Source of the DNA: Paraktedonobacter sp035294465 | Lineage (GTDB): Bacteria > Chloroflexota > Ktedonobacteria > Ktedonobacterales > Ktedonobacteraceae | Assembly: GCA_035294465.1 (NCBI GenBank) | Contig: DATGKW010000039.1 | Coordinates: 1 to 23,448 of the forward strand | Direction of reading: 5' to 3' | DNA length: 23,448 bases | Shown here: positions 1 to 8,611 of the stretch, one piece after another | How positions within the stretch are numbered: the first letter of the stretch is position 1 | How the letters are laid out: every line of letters begins with the position of its first letter | Notes under the pieces: generated by a model | Database searches by the model: none | Told to the model about the DNA's origin: nothing | The model's input: the letters and a program-made list of their open reading frames with translations, nothing else | Translations under genes and position numbers: made by a program

Positions 1-188
1 AGAGCAATGAGCAGGATATAGGGCTGCTGGACATGGAACTGTGCTTGCCAGACAAAGAGACCAAGCGCCACTGCGCCGGCGATGAGATGGCTCAAGCCTA
101 ACTGGAGCGCCGTGCCGCCCTGCGCGCTCGCCGTTTGCGGAGGTGTAATCGGCAGAACCTGTTCGTTTTTCGGTATTGTCTTTTGCAT
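1..188 (-). CDS. N-terminal part of a membrane protein, cut by the window edge (possible sensor kinase)
   Basis: An open reading frame starts at the ATG at 188 and runs off the window after 62 codons. It begins MQKTIPKNEQVLPITPPQTA, a polar proline-rich leader. A hydrophobic helix follows at about residues 29-46, with a probable second one beginning where the sequence stops. A purine-rich GAGAGAGAA about 8 nt upstream could be the ribosome binding site. The gene follows the ABC exporter pair on the same strand after a 158-nt gap. In many Gram-positive-like and Chloroflexota genomes this position holds a DesK/LiaS-type histidine kinase with a membrane N-terminus, but no kinase motif is visible here. 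That assignment is inference from context. The gene being real is fairly likely. Confidence 0.5.
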   Translation of the reverse strand, partial: MQKTIPKNEQVLPITPPQTASAQGGTALQLGLSHLIAGAVALGLFVWQAQFHVQQPYILLIA

Positions 189-243
189 ACTGCTTATTCT
201 CTCTCGATTTCATCACTGATCAGCCGCAGGACGGGAACCCGAA

Positions 244-290
244 GCAAGCTCATGACTCTCACGTGAGGGGAACGGGAGCCGCGAGCTTGC
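244..290. repeat. Inverted repeat with an internal palindrome between the ABC permease and the downstream membrane gene
   Basis: GCAAGCTC at 244-251 pairs perfectly with GAGCTTGC at 283-290. The 31-nt loop contains a ten-base perfect palindrome, CTCACGTGAG, at 258-267. No U-rich run follows on either strand, so it is not a standard intrinsic terminator. It could be a processing or attenuation structure between two same-strand genes, or an operator around CACGTG. The rest of the 158-nt gap shows nothing else I can name. Confidence 0.35.
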
Positions 291-346
291 CTCTAGCTTC
301 TGCCTATCTTATCCTTGATCATAACATCTTTCCCTGGCCGTTTTCT

Positions 347-1153
347 TTAGCCGAAGGAGTGCCGCTCCTCTTTACGATAGGCGTAGAGCGCGAGGACAAA
401 GAAGATCGCAGCGTAGAGGGCCAGCAGCCAGATGGCCTCTCCGATTGAACCCGATGCGGTTTGCACGCCGATAGCGTTCCAGGCAAGCTGAGCCAGCCGA
501 TAGAATGGCGAATATGGGGCGAGGTTTTGCACGACATCGGGAAGCTGCGAGAGCGGGACGAAGATGCCCGAGGCGAAGGCCAGGATGAAAAAGGAGAGGT
601 TGACGATGGGTGTTGCCCCTGTCGGGTTGATCATCTGGCCGATGGCGAAGCCGAGCGCGATAAAGGGCAGCACTCCCAGGACTAGCGCGGCGATCAGGCT
701 AACCCAGGTGGTGACGCTGAGCTGCACGCCGCCGACCACGATGGCAAAGCCGCTGAGGATAAGCAGCATGACCAGTGCTGAGAGAAGTGCTGATAATGCC
801 TTGGCCAGGAGGTAAATCGAGGCGGGCAAGGGAGTAGCGCGCATCAGGATCGTCACGCGCTGCGAGCGTTCATTGGCAATATTCACCCCAAAGGAAAAGA
901 GCATAATGCTAACGATGCTATAGGTAGCAACGGAGGCGAGCGCGTAGACATGCGCGCTCACTCCGGCCTCCAGCTTTGCGTCTCCTCTGCCCAGCCCGCC
1001 CAGGATAGTGTAGAGGACAAGCGGAAGGATTATGGTTGGCCCAAGAAAACTGGGGGTGCGCCACAGGCGTAGCACCTCGGTCCGTGCCTGGTGCCAGAGC
1101 ATCGGGCCGATAGGCGCAAGTGCTTTTTGAGTGTATGGTGTTGGCGCTGGCAT
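347..1153 (-). CDS. ABC-2 type transporter permease
   Basis: This 268-residue integral membrane protein has about six hydrophobic segments, near residues 40-55, 75-92, 115-138, 148-172, 180-200 and 242-260. The soluble N-terminus ends in an amphipathic stretch (HQARTEVLRLWRTPSF) typical of ABC-2 permeases. The mid-region ISLSFF-like helix and the LSQLPDVVQNLAPYSPFYRLAQ loop also match the ABC-2/DrrB family, where the loop sits before the last helix. The start is well fixed: AAGGAGCC lies 10-14 nt upstream, inside the end of the ATPase gene, and only 6 nt separate that gene's stop from this ATG. The product should form the membrane half of an exporter with the neighbouring ATPase. The substrate (drug, lipid or peptide) cannot be read from the sequence. 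Confidence 0.9.
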   Translation of the reverse strand: MPAPTPYTQKALAPIGPMLWHQARTEVLRLWRTPSFLGPTIILPLVLYTILGGLGRGDAKLEAGVSAHVYALASVATYSIVSIMLFSFGVNIANERSQRVTILMRATPLPASIYLLAKALSALLSALVMLLILSGFAIVVGGVQLSVTTWVSLIAALVLGVLPFIALGFAIGQMINPTGATPIVNLSFFILAFASGIFVPLSQLPDVVQNLAPYSPFYRLAQLAWNAIGVQTASGSIGEAIWLLALYAAIFFVLALYAYRKEERHSFG

Positions 1154-1159
1154 GGGTTT

Positions 1160-2110
1160 TCAGGCTCCTTTCTGCTCTGGTTGATCCTGGGTAAGGTGGA
1201 AGAAGGCTTCTTCCAGGCTTGCTCCGGTGATGTTCAAATTTGTAATCTCTACCGGTTGGGCAAACAGCGCGCGCAAGATGGTTTCCAGCTTTGGCGTCAG
1301 GAAGCTAACATGCCGGTCATTCAGTTCCAACTGCAACACCGGAAGCTGCGCGAAGAATTCGGCGGGGAGCGGCTCGCTTGTATCAAAACTGACACGGCTG
1401 TTGCTTACCTGGGCTTTCAGAACCGCTGGCGGGGCATCGGCGCGCACCTGACCGCGATCAATCAGGATGATGCGTTCGGCCAGGGCATCGGCTTCCTCCA
1501 GATAGTGCGTGGTCAGCAGGATGGTCTTACCCCGCTGCACAAAGCCGCGAATTTGTTCCCAGAAGCTGTGACGCGCTTCTACATCGAGTCCGGCTGTTGG
1601 CTCATCCAGAAAGAGCACGTCGGGATCGCCGCAGATTGCCAGCGCGAAGTAGAGACGCTGGCGTTGACCACCAGATAGCGTCATCACCCTGGCCGCCGCC
1701 TTCTTCTTGAGGCCGGCCATCTCAAGAATCTGGGCGAGAGGTAGCGGGTGCGGATAATAGCTGCGAAAGAGCGTGATGGTTTCGCTCACCGTGAGGTTGA
1801 GCGGCACGCCCGATTCCTGGAGCATAATGCCACATCGGCTGCGGGCGCGGCGCGCGTGCGGCTCGCGTCCAAGCAGGTACACCTGTCCACGAGTTGGATG
1901 GCGCAGGCCGAGCATCAGGCTAATGGTCGTGGTCTTGCCCGCACCATTGGGACCGAGCAGAGCTACAATCTGGCCCTGAGGGATAGTAAAGCTTACATCG
2001 CGCACTGCCTGGACTGTGCCGAAAGATTTTGAGACGTTCTGAAGCTCGATAGCTGGTGTGTGTTCTTCCGCTTCCTCAGAACCTGTTGTGCGAGAGGATA
2101 GTTCTATCAT
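1160..2110 (-). CDS. ABC transporter ATP-binding protein (DrrA/CcmA-type exporter ATPase)
   Basis: All ABC ATPase motifs are present. Numbered from the ATG at 2110 they are Walker A GPNGAGKT at about 53-60, a Q-loop in GIMLQESG, signature LSGGQRQR at 145-152, Walker B VLFLDEPTAGLD near 165-176, and the switch histidine in TTHYLEEAD. A C-terminal extension of about 100 residues resembles the regulatory tail of drug-exporter ATPases. An in-frame TTG at 2137 would add nine residues, but GGAAAGAG is well spaced before the ATG at 2110, so I prefer that start. The gene lies between the small membrane protein and the permease on the same strand, with gaps of 33 and 6 nt. It powers export by the permease encoded downstream. 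Confidence in the family is very high; the substrate is unknown. Confidence 0.95.
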   Translation of the reverse strand: MIELSSRTTGSEEAEEHTPAIELQNVSKSFGTVQAVRDVSFTIPQGQIVALLGPNGAGKTTTISLMLGLRHPTRGQVYLLGREPHARRARSRCGIMLQESGVPLNLTVSETITLFRSYYPHPLPLAQILEMAGLKKKAAARVMTLSGGQRQRLYFALAICGDPDVLFLDEPTAGLDVEARHSFWEQIRGFVQRGKTILLTTHYLEEADALAERIILIDRGQVRADAPPAVLKAQVSNSRVSFDTSEPLPAEFFAQLPVLQLELNDRHVSFLTPKLETILRALFAQPVEITNLNITGASLEEAFFHLTQDQPEQKGA

Positions 2111-2143
2111 ATGAAGTTCTCTTTCCGCTATATGCAAGTGCCG

Positions 2144-2347
2144 TTAGTCATCCTCGCTTACCTGCGCTTTGCGTTGTGCATAAATGCGATAGACAGATCG
2201 AGCGAGGCCAAGTCCAGCGAGAATAAGAGCCAGAACCGCCAGTGGCTGCACTGTTCCCGTCGAAGCAATGTGATAGATAACGTAGGCTATGACGGCAAGC
2301 GTAATCACGAGCGTAAGAAGAGGCGGCAAGCCTAAAAATGAGCCCAA
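2144..2347 (-). CDS. Small two-helix membrane protein, first gene of the ABC exporter operon
   Basis: The 67-residue product has two predicted membrane helices (about residues 8-28 and 32-50) and a basic, then acidic tail (YRIYAQRKAQVSEDD). The likely start is TTG at 2347, preceded by a very purine-rich AAAGGAAAGGAAAGAAAAAA, which serves as the ribosome binding site; no nearby ATG fits. The stop codon lies 33 nt before the ATPase ATG, so it is probably co-transcribed with the exporter. I do not recognise a family. Small hydrophobic proteins of this kind sometimes accompany ABC exporters as accessory or regulatory subunits, but that is inference only. Confidence 0.65.
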   Translation of the reverse strand: MGSFLGLPPLLTLVITLAVIAYVIYHIASTGTVQPLAVLALILAGLGLARSVYRIYAQRKAQVSEDD

Positions 2348-2369
2348 TTTTTTCTTTCCTTTCCTTTCT

Positions 2370-2379
2370 GAAACGTTTC
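2370..2379. promoter_or_regulatory. Palindrome GAAACGTTTC upstream of the exporter operon (LacI-family operator-like)
   Basis: A ten-base perfect palindrome, GAAACGTTTC, sits 23 nt upstream of the TTG start at 2347, just before the ribosome binding site. Its central CG with flanking GAAA/TTTC resembles LacI/GalR-family operators. The position suits a repressor site or a leader element. The similarity is visual only, and a ten-base palindrome can occur by chance. Confidence 0.3.
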
Positions 2380-2491
2380 GTCAAAGCTAATCGGTAAATT
2401 GCTTATGAGGAAAGTGTAAAGGAAAGCATTTCAGAAGCCATCACCTGAGATCGGGGTCTTTTTCTCCCCTTTTTGGGGGAAAAAACAAAGC

Positions 2492-2554
2492 GTTCTGGGG
2501 TTTGCTTTTATAAAAACGTGTACAACACGTTTTTATAAAAGCAAACCCCAGAAC
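2492..2554 (-). terminator. 29-bp perfect hairpin with T-rich tail, probable terminator of the gene ending at 2584
   Basis: Positions 2492-2520 and 2526-2554 are perfect inverted copies of each other: 29 bp, loop TACAA. On the minus strand the hairpin begins 30 nt after the stop codon at 2584 and is followed by GCTTTGTTTTTT, so it reads as an intrinsic terminator. The stem is unusually long and perfect, and its middle (TTTTATAAAA) is itself palindromic. A second, weaker hairpin follows at about 2465-2486 (CCCC-TTTTT-GGGG inside T and A runs). A mobile palindromic repeat is an alternative. Confidence 0.7.
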
Positions 2555-2583
2555 ACGAAATAAGCGAGGATGATAGCGATAAT

Positions 2584-3177
2584 CTATTGTACTGTGCCAT
2601 CCGAGACCGGAGGCTTGAACATCGCCTCCTCGTATGTTTCGCCATCTGCATCGGGCGCGGTAACTGGCCCACGTCTGCGACCGAGCAGACCGCCAAAGAT
2701 GCCTCCGAGCAGGGCGAGTAGGATGTAGAAGGCGATATTGAGAAGCAGATCTATCACCAGTACAGTCAGCACACTTGAGGGTGTGATATCTGAGGGTTTT
2801 ACTCCAGGATACTGGCTTGGATGAGATAGCACAGCCTGTTGCTGCCCGGCAACGATATTTGAGAGATTGACGAGCCAGTTGACGAGCTGAACCAGCGCGG
2901 CCAGAACGGAGCCGAAGAGGCCCACCCAGATGCCGGCTATCGCAGCGGTCCCCAGCCTGCCGGTCTCGCGCGCGGCCCGCTGGCCGGCGATAAAACCGAA
3001 GAGAACGAAGAGCGCCAGGCCGATAGCTGACAGGATATTTTGGATATCAGCTGAAGCAATAAAACTCGCACCATAACCATAAATAATCTCCACCACCCCA
3101 AGCAAAAGCCCCCACATCAGGCCCTGGCGAAGAGTGGGCCTACGTATTTTGGCAAAGATCTTTACAATATTTACCAT
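2584..3177 (-). CDS. Hypothetical four-helix membrane protein
   Basis: The 197-residue product has four probable membrane helices, near residues 17-38, 43-64, 79-103 and 135-162. Small residues are abundant, including a GG-rich fourth helix (LLALLGGIFGGLLG). A short cytoplasmic tail ends in an acidic, proline-containing stretch. A proline-rich loop of about 30 residues separates helices three and four. AGGAGATAG 5-6 nt before the ATG fixes the start. It is the gene downstream of the NACHT-HEAT gene on the same strand, after a 96-nt gap. The layout resembles DUF4199- or YqaE-like uncharacterised proteins only in general shape. I do not assign a function. Confidence 0.8.
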   Translation of the reverse strand: MVNIVKIFAKIRRPTLRQGLMWGLLLGVVEIIYGYGASFIASADIQNILSAIGLALFVLFGFIAGQRAARETGRLGTAAIAGIWVGLFGSVLAALVQLVNWLVNLSNIVAGQQQAVLSHPSQYPGVKPSDITPSSVLTVLVIDLLLNIAFYILLALLGGIFGGLLGRRRGPVTAPDADGETYEEAMFKPPVSDGTVQ

Positions 3178-3273
3178 GATCTATCTCCTGATATTCTGCA
3201 CAATCTGCATAATGTAACTTCTTCACCATTGTAACATACGTGACCTACTTCTATCACGCGGAAAGATGTCTAT

Positions 3274-6200
3274 TCAGGAGCCTGGGCGGCGCAGAGCTGC
3301 CAGTTCCTTTTCGAGTTGCTCGCTGTATGTTTGCCAGCGCACCTTGTCGGCCTGGAGGCGCTCACTCTGCTGTTTTGCCTGTTGTGAACTGGTGGCCAGG
3401 GTCTCGTTCTCTTCGGTAAGCTCACGGATAGTGGCCTGGAGTGCTTGCTTTTCCCTGGTTAATTGCGCGATTGATTCCTCAAGTTCTTTGCTCTTCTCAA
3501 GGTAGTCGCGACGCTGCTCCTCGTGCTCTTCTTTTAGGAGATCGAGATCGTGTTGCAGGTCGAGCATCTCGGTCTTCATAGCCAGGAGTTCTCGCGTGTG
3601 GGCGAGCATCTCCTGCTTGCGCTCCTGGCGCTCAAACTCTAACTCGTGTTCCAGGCGAGTAACTTGCGGGCTATAACGCCAGCCGAGCAGCATGTTATAG
3701 ATCTCGTATTCGGCACTCCCCTCCTTGCTGGCGGCCCGCAAATCCTGAAGTTCCGTGGTATTCCAGTGCCCGCCGACCAGGAGGCCACCGAGCGCGCGCA
3801 GGGAGATTTCAAGCTGCAAGGGCTGTAAGACCGTTGTGCTGTGGTGCGCGGAGCGACCCGCCCACAGGCCATGCTCGCTCAGGCGCAGGGCGCGTTCCTG
3901 TATTTCCTGGCTCGGCTCGCGCATGGCCAGGATGCCCGCAATTTCGGCCTGGAGGAGCGCGGGCGCGTTGCTATCGTTCAGAACCGCTTGCAGAGCGGCT
4001 TCGACTCCCTGGCCCAGCAGGAGGAACGCCTGGGTGAGACGGTCATGACGCTGAGGATTGGCGTAGAGGGCGTCGAGAAGGGCTTGCGCAACTACGGGGC
4101 CACCGAGCAGGATCAGCAGGGCCAGAGTGCGCAGGCTGGCCTGTTCGTCACCGGTGGACTGAACGTGCTCAAGCAGCGCGGGCAGCATTTCGCCTGTGCG
4201 CCCAGGTTGAAGCGCCTCATCGTGAATTCGCTCCAGCAGGAGGGACAGAGCCATGGAAATGTCTTCCTGGCGCGCGCTGCTCAGCAGCAAGACCAGTTCG
4301 TCTTTGATCGCCGAGGTGGGCATCGAGCGGAAGACCTCGCGCGCGGCCTCGCGGCGGTCGGGATGGCCAGCATCGCTGTGAGCGGCCCAGAGGAAAGAAA
4401 AAGCTGGTGTACCAATCTCCCCTAGAATATGCCGGGCCGCGCTCGCGACCTGGGGATCGGCGTCGGTAATCAAAGCGCCCACACCAGGCACGGCCAGAGC
4501 GCCCATATCGATCAGCGTGAGCGAGGCTCCGTAGCGCCTGGCCGGCACGCGCAGGGCTTGCAGCAATTCATCGAGCACGACGGCGCTCTGTTCGGGGTCA
4601 CGCCGCGCCAGGTGAAGCAGTGTCGCGGAAACTTCGGGCACTAAATGAGCGTCTTCCAGGCCGGCCAGCAGGGGTGGCAGGCTGACTGCGGCCAGCTCCT
4701 CGGTCAGAAGGCGGATCAGCATTTCTCGCGCGCGCTGCGGGAGGCCAAGCCCAAAGAGCAGAACCACATCCTCCAGCAACTCTGTCTGCTGCCGAGCTAT
4801 CGTGACCAGGATAGAACTGGCGCGCCCCTGGACAACGCCGTGCGAGGAATCGAGCGCTGGAATCAACGCGGGCAGGACGGGCCGCCCTGCCTGGAGAAGA
4901 ATAGAGACAGCGGCCTCGCCGCGTTCAGCGTCGTCCAGCAGGCCAACCAGCGGGGGAATAGCCTCCTGTGGATGCTTGAGCAAATAAAAGGCGATGAGCT
5001 CGCGCCAGGCCGGATCAGGCTTGTTCAGCACTTCGAGCAGGGCGGGTACGGCATAATGCCCATCCATGTGATCTAGCGCCCGTCGCACCCAGCCACGCAC
5101 GCGTGGCCGGTTATGGAAAAGATTCAGGGCCAGCACCTGGGCCGCGTCTCCTCCGCGCGCCAGGAAAACTTCTTCGATATAATGCGCCTGGTGCTCGCTA
5201 CCCGCGCTCACCGCCTGGAGCAGGGTTTCGCCGGGAAAAGGCTGCATACCAAGCAGGACGCGTTCAACCCGCGCAACCAGCGGCGTTTTCTCAGGAGTAT
5301 CGAGCCGGGTCAGCAGTTCGGCGCAGGCCAACTCGCCCAGGTTGCTCAACGAATTGATCGCGCCTTCGTAGAGCAGAGGGTTGGCGCTGGTCAGGTAATC
5401 GAGCAGGGGCGGCACCACGCGCTCATCGGGGAACTGGCCGAGCGCCTGCACAATTGCCAGCGCCAGAGCTACATCGGATTGAGCGTTGCGCAGGAGAGAG
5501 ATCAGAGCGGGTACTGCGCGTGGATCATGAACGCGCTCCAGAACGTGTACGAGCAGAGGCGTGCGCCCGGCAACCGGGGGCGTTAATGCCTGGATGACAG
5601 GCTCGCTAACGACCGGACCGAGGTCGCCGAGGATTTGTTCGGCGCGGGCCGCGACCATCTCATCAGAGTGATGCAGGAGGGTATCAATCAGACCAGGAAT
5701 ACAGGACGGTGAGTACGCGGCCAGCGTGCGTGCAAGGGCTTGCTGCACTGCAACCGAGCTATCCGCGAGCAGGCGCAGCAGCGCAGGCAGGGCGCGTTCA
5801 TCGCGCACTGAGGATAGTATTTCAAGGATGCGCACGCGTTCGGAGATTGAAGACTGGCCTTCCAACTGCGCGAGCAGGTCGGGAGTTGCCACCGCGCCCA
5901 CTTCTTTGAGTGTACCAGTCATATCACGGACTATCGCGTCGTCTCCGCTCGCGAGTTTTTGCAACATCTTACGAATCGCCATTTTGCCGCTGTCGCGTTC
6001 TCCGGCCATACGGCCCTGCGCCACCAGAATTTCTCGCGCCTGCTCCACATCTGCCAGAATTGGATGGGTCGTCAGTAGAGTCATCAACGCATCGATGACG
6101 CGCTCAAACTGCGTGAGCGATAACTGGCGTTCTGAACTGGTTTCGTTGAGGAAGTGTTCCAGAATCGGTAGGAGCTTGCTGTGCAGAGAATCTTGCGTGC

Positions 6201-8574
6201 CCGGTGAGACATGCACCTCTATTTCCTGGAGCAGACGTGGGAGGGCCAATTCTGGTCCCAGTCGTGTCAAGGCATTGGCCGCGCGCCTGGCAATGAATTG
6301 ATCGGGATCGCGCAGGCAGACCAGCAGAGGCTCGACCGCGCTCCTGTCGCGTGTGCCGCCCAGCAGATTGATCGCGGCTGTGCGCAGGCGATTGCCGGAA
6401 CTGGAAGCTGGCGAGCAGAGCCAGGAGGCTCGCGGAACCACAGCCGCGCCCCAACCGCTTAGCGCGCGCACCAGACGTTTGACCAGAGCTTCCTGCGCGG
6501 CATCATTGATGATCTCCAGCAGGCGCTGGAAAAGCAGTTCGGAGACCCGCTCAGGATCAAGTAGCGCGAAAAAAGCCTCGCTGCCGTTGATCATCAGAAG
6601 TGGAAAGAGGGCCTGGTACAGTTCTGGCGATCCCTGTTCAGCGCAGCTCAGAAAGAGCCTCGCCAGCTCTGCCAGCGCTGGCTGATTATCTAGAAGCTCA
6701 CCGAAGGCAGCTTCGAGCGCGGGCGGAGCAGAAATCGGCAGGCCCTGAATGCCGGATGGTATCTGGGCTACTCCCAGGCAGATCAGGCTAACGAGCAACG
6801 CGCTGATTCGCTGCTCGGCGTGCTGCCAGGCGTAGGTTGCCAGCATGGCGCTAGCTTCCAGTGGAGAATCCAGCAGGCCCGCCCAGAGGGTGAGCGGCTC
6901 GCTCCAGGGGACGATATCGTCGGGAAAGGTATCGATCTCCTCGATACGTAAAGCGTCGATGCCCAGGAAGCCGGCCAGGTATTCGGCTACCAGCGTGGAC
7001 GCGAGAAGCGGGTGGCGAAAGCTTAGCATACCCTGCCTGTCGATATCGACCAGGGCTGCGCGATACGCTCTCTGTAAGATGGATAGGACCTGTTCCGCCG
7101 GGAAAGTATCGGCCAGTTCGGAAACACCCTGGGTGGCGAAAGGAAAGTGTACCTGCTGTTCGCGTGCCCAGTCTCCCAGGGCTTGCTGGATGGTCGCAGA
7201 GTCGTGCGCCGGAGCTTCCAGGGCCAGGAAAGCCTCTGAGGGGAGAGGCAGCATAGAACAGTCGCCGTTCCAGCAGGCCAGGCAGGCCAGATCGCGCAGG
7301 GAGAGCAGATCTTCGGGTGTGGCTTTCCCTGCGCGCGCGGAGGATTCCAGGTAAGCAAATAGAAAAGCATGCAGCAAACGCCCGCGCGTGTCCAGATTGC
7401 TGATTTCCGTGATTGGTAGTACGTCAATCAGGTCGAGCAGGGCAAAGAGGTAAAGAGGAATAGGACAGATGAAACGCAAGCGCGTGCGTTCAATCGCGTT
7501 CATGATCTGCCCGGCGGTTGGTAGATTGGCATGAGAGCGCGTATCCGCCTCGGTAAGAAAGCGCTCTACCACGCTGCGCATCTGGGCTTCGTCCAGCGGC
7601 TCAAAGACAGCGCGTGGCACCAGATTTTCGCCGGCCGCCTGAATCAGATCCGGAGATTGCTCATAGACCTTCTGTGTGCAAGTGAGGAGCAGGCCGTTGC
7701 GATTCTGGCGGAGGAGCATGATCAACTCCTGGTCAAGGGCCTGCCGATATGCAGCGGGAACTTCATCCAGACCGTCACAGAGAAAGAGCAGGCGCCCCTG
7801 GCGGAAGAGCATGTCAAGATGCGGGCGGATATGGTCCATGCCGGGAAGATCGCAGGCAGCGAGGAAAGCGCGCAGAGAGAAGTCCGCAGGATCGGCTATA
7901 TCGAGAGCTTGCATCATTGGCGCATAATACTTTAGGGGTACAAAGAGGGGTAATCTGAACCTGCCAAAAACTCCGTCGCGGCGGCGTCGGGCCGCGACCG
8001 CAAGATACTGATGCGCGAACTGAGTTTTTCCAGCGCCCCGTTCGCCCAACAGAATCAAATGAGAGGAAGTGTCGGTCATGAACGTTTCAATCAGTGAGAG
8101 GACGGGCAGTGTTTGAGTCTGGCGAGGTTGAGCAGGGTCGGGATCATCAACTGAGTAGAGAACGGGTATCTCATAGGGATCAAACCAGTCCCGCAGCGAG
8201 GTATAACGGGTGCGATACTCTTCCTGAGCTGGCCAGAGGGCTGCCAGGTATGCCCGCACAGCGAGGGGCCGTGCGATAAGCAGGGCCAGCCAGAAGCCAG
8301 ATGCGATCTCCAGAAGAGGCACGAGAAGGAGCAGAGGAGCCTGAAGCGGCAGAGAAAAAAAGGTAGAGAGCGTGTGAGCAGAAGTAACGCCGAAGAGGTG
8401 TCCAGGATTGAGCAGCCAGAGCGCGCTTTCCAGACAGGTCAGGAGTAAGGCAAAGCTTACTCCTGCGAACAGATAGCGGAGCACGCGCCCGGAACGCGTT
8501 TGCCGGGCAGTCGCACTGGGCAGGGCGCGAGAATCTGTGCGGGCAAATGTACGAGAATATTGTTCCTGTGTCAT
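3274..8574 (-). CDS. Giant membrane-anchored NACHT NTPase with HEAT repeats and a C-terminal coiled coil
   Basis: The product has 1766 residues. Two hydrophobic helices lie at about 33-55 and 77-101. A NACHT-type STAND NTPase follows, with Walker A GERGAGKT at 177-184, the family-typical LPLFVPLKYY at 208-217 and Walker B LLFLCDGLDEVP at 262-273. A helical region leads into a long array of PBS-lyase/HEAT-type repeats from about residue 728 to 1590, with units such as RSAVEPLLVCLRDPD and RAVPALISLLR. The last 126 residues are a charged coiled coil (LEHELEFERQERKQEML onward). In STAND proteins nucleotide binding drives a switch from a monomer to an oligomer, and the repeats sense a ligand or scaffold partners. 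Here the TM pair is either an anchor or a membrane-acting effector. The start ATG has GGAAGACAGG just upstream. The target is unknown; a role in defence or signalling is inference. Confidence 0.9.
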   Translation of the reverse strand: MTQEQYSRTFARTDSRALPSATARQTRSGRVLRYLFAGVSFALLLTCLESALWLLNPGHLFGVTSAHTLSTFFSLPLQAPLLLLVPLLEIASGFWLALLIARPLAVRAYLAALWPAQEEYRTRYTSLRDWFDPYEIPVLYSVDDPDPAQPRQTQTLPVLSLIETFMTDTSSHLILLGERGAGKTQFAHQYLAVAARRRRDGVFGRFRLPLFVPLKYYAPMMQALDIADPADFSLRAFLAACDLPGMDHIRPHLDMLFRQGRLLFLCDGLDEVPAAYRQALDQELIMLLRQNRNGLLLTCTQKVYEQSPDLIQAAGENLVPRAVFEPLDEAQMRSVVERFLTEADTRSHANLPTAGQIMNAIERTRLRFICPIPLYLFALLDLIDVLPITEISNLDTRGRLLHAFLFAYLESSARAGKATPEDLLSLRDLACLACWNGDCSMLPLPSEAFLALEAPAHDSATIQQALGDWAREQQVHFPFATQGVSELADTFPAEQVLSILQRAYRAALVDIDRQGMLSFRHPLLASTLVAEYLAGFLGIDALRIEEIDTFPDDIVPWSEPLTLWAGLLDSPLEASAMLATYAWQHAEQRISALLVSLICLGVAQIPSGIQGLPISAPPALEAAFGELLDNQPALAELARLFLSCAEQGSPELYQALFPLLMINGSEAFFALLDPERVSELLFQRLLEIINDAAQEALVKRLVRALSGWGAAVVPRASWLCSPASSSGNRLRTAAINLLGGTRDRSAVEPLLVCLRDPDQFIARRAANALTRLGPELALPRLLQEIEVHVSPGTQDSLHSKLLPILEHFLNETSSERQLSLTQFERVIDALMTLLTTHPILADVEQAREILVAQGRMAGERDSGKMAIRKMLQKLASGDDAIVRDMTGTLKEVGAVATPDLLAQLEGQSSISERVRILEILSSVRDERALPALLRLLADSSVAVQQALARTLAAYSPSCIPGLIDTLLHHSDEMVAARAEQILGDLGPVVSEPVIQALTPPVAGRTPLLVHVLERVHDPRAVPALISLLRNAQSDVALALAIVQALGQFPDERVVPPLLDYLTSANPLLYEGAINSLSNLGELACAELLTRLDTPEKTPLVARVERVLLGMQPFPGETLLQAVSAGSEHQAHYIEEVFLARGGDAAQVLALNLFHNRPRVRGWVRRALDHMDGHYAVPALLEVLNKPDPAWRELIAFYLLKHPQEAIPPLVGLLDDAERGEAAVSILLQAGRPVLPALIPALDSSHGVVQGRASSILVTIARQQTELLEDVVLLFGLGLPQRAREMLIRLLTEELAAVSLPPLLAGLEDAHLVPEVSATLLHLARRDPEQSAVVLDELLQALRVPARRYGASLTLIDMGALAVPGVGALITDADPQVASAARHILGEIGTPAFSFLWAAHSDAGHPDRREAAREVFRSMPTSAIKDELVLLLSSARQEDISMALSLLLERIHDEALQPGRTGEMLPALLEHVQSTGDEQASLRTLALLILLGGPVVAQALLDALYANPQRHDRLTQAFLLLGQGVEAALQAVLNDSNAPALLQAEIAGILAMREPSQEIQERALRLSEHGLWAGRSAHHSTTVLQPLQLEISLRALGGLLVGGHWNTTELQDLRAASKEGSAEYEIYNMLLGWRYSPQVTRLEHELEFERQERKQEMLAHTRELLAMKTEMLDLQHDLDLLKEEHEEQRRDYLEKSKELEESIAQLTREKQALQATIRELTEENETLATSSQQAKQQSERLQADKVRWQTYSEQLEKELAALRRPGS

Positions 8575-8611
8575 ACCTGTCTTCCGCTCTTTTCAACAAA
8601 TAGGTAAGGAT

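Noticed and set aside
1091..1678. 195-codon plus-strand frame opposite the ABC ATPase and permease
   Set aside because: Shadow of two well-supported genes, with no start signal.
2110..2137. TTG at 2137 as the start of the ABC ATPase
   Set aside because: The ATG at 2110 has a better-spaced GGAAAGAG, and the nine extra residues are not needed by the family.
3841..6301. Several long plus-strand open frames opposite the NACHT-HEAT gene (for example 3841-4425, 4645-5076, 5726-6301)
   Set aside because: They lie antisense to a gene with clear domain structure, lack ribosome binding sites and show compositions (Arg, Gln, Gly-rich) typical of shadow frames in GC-rich DNA.
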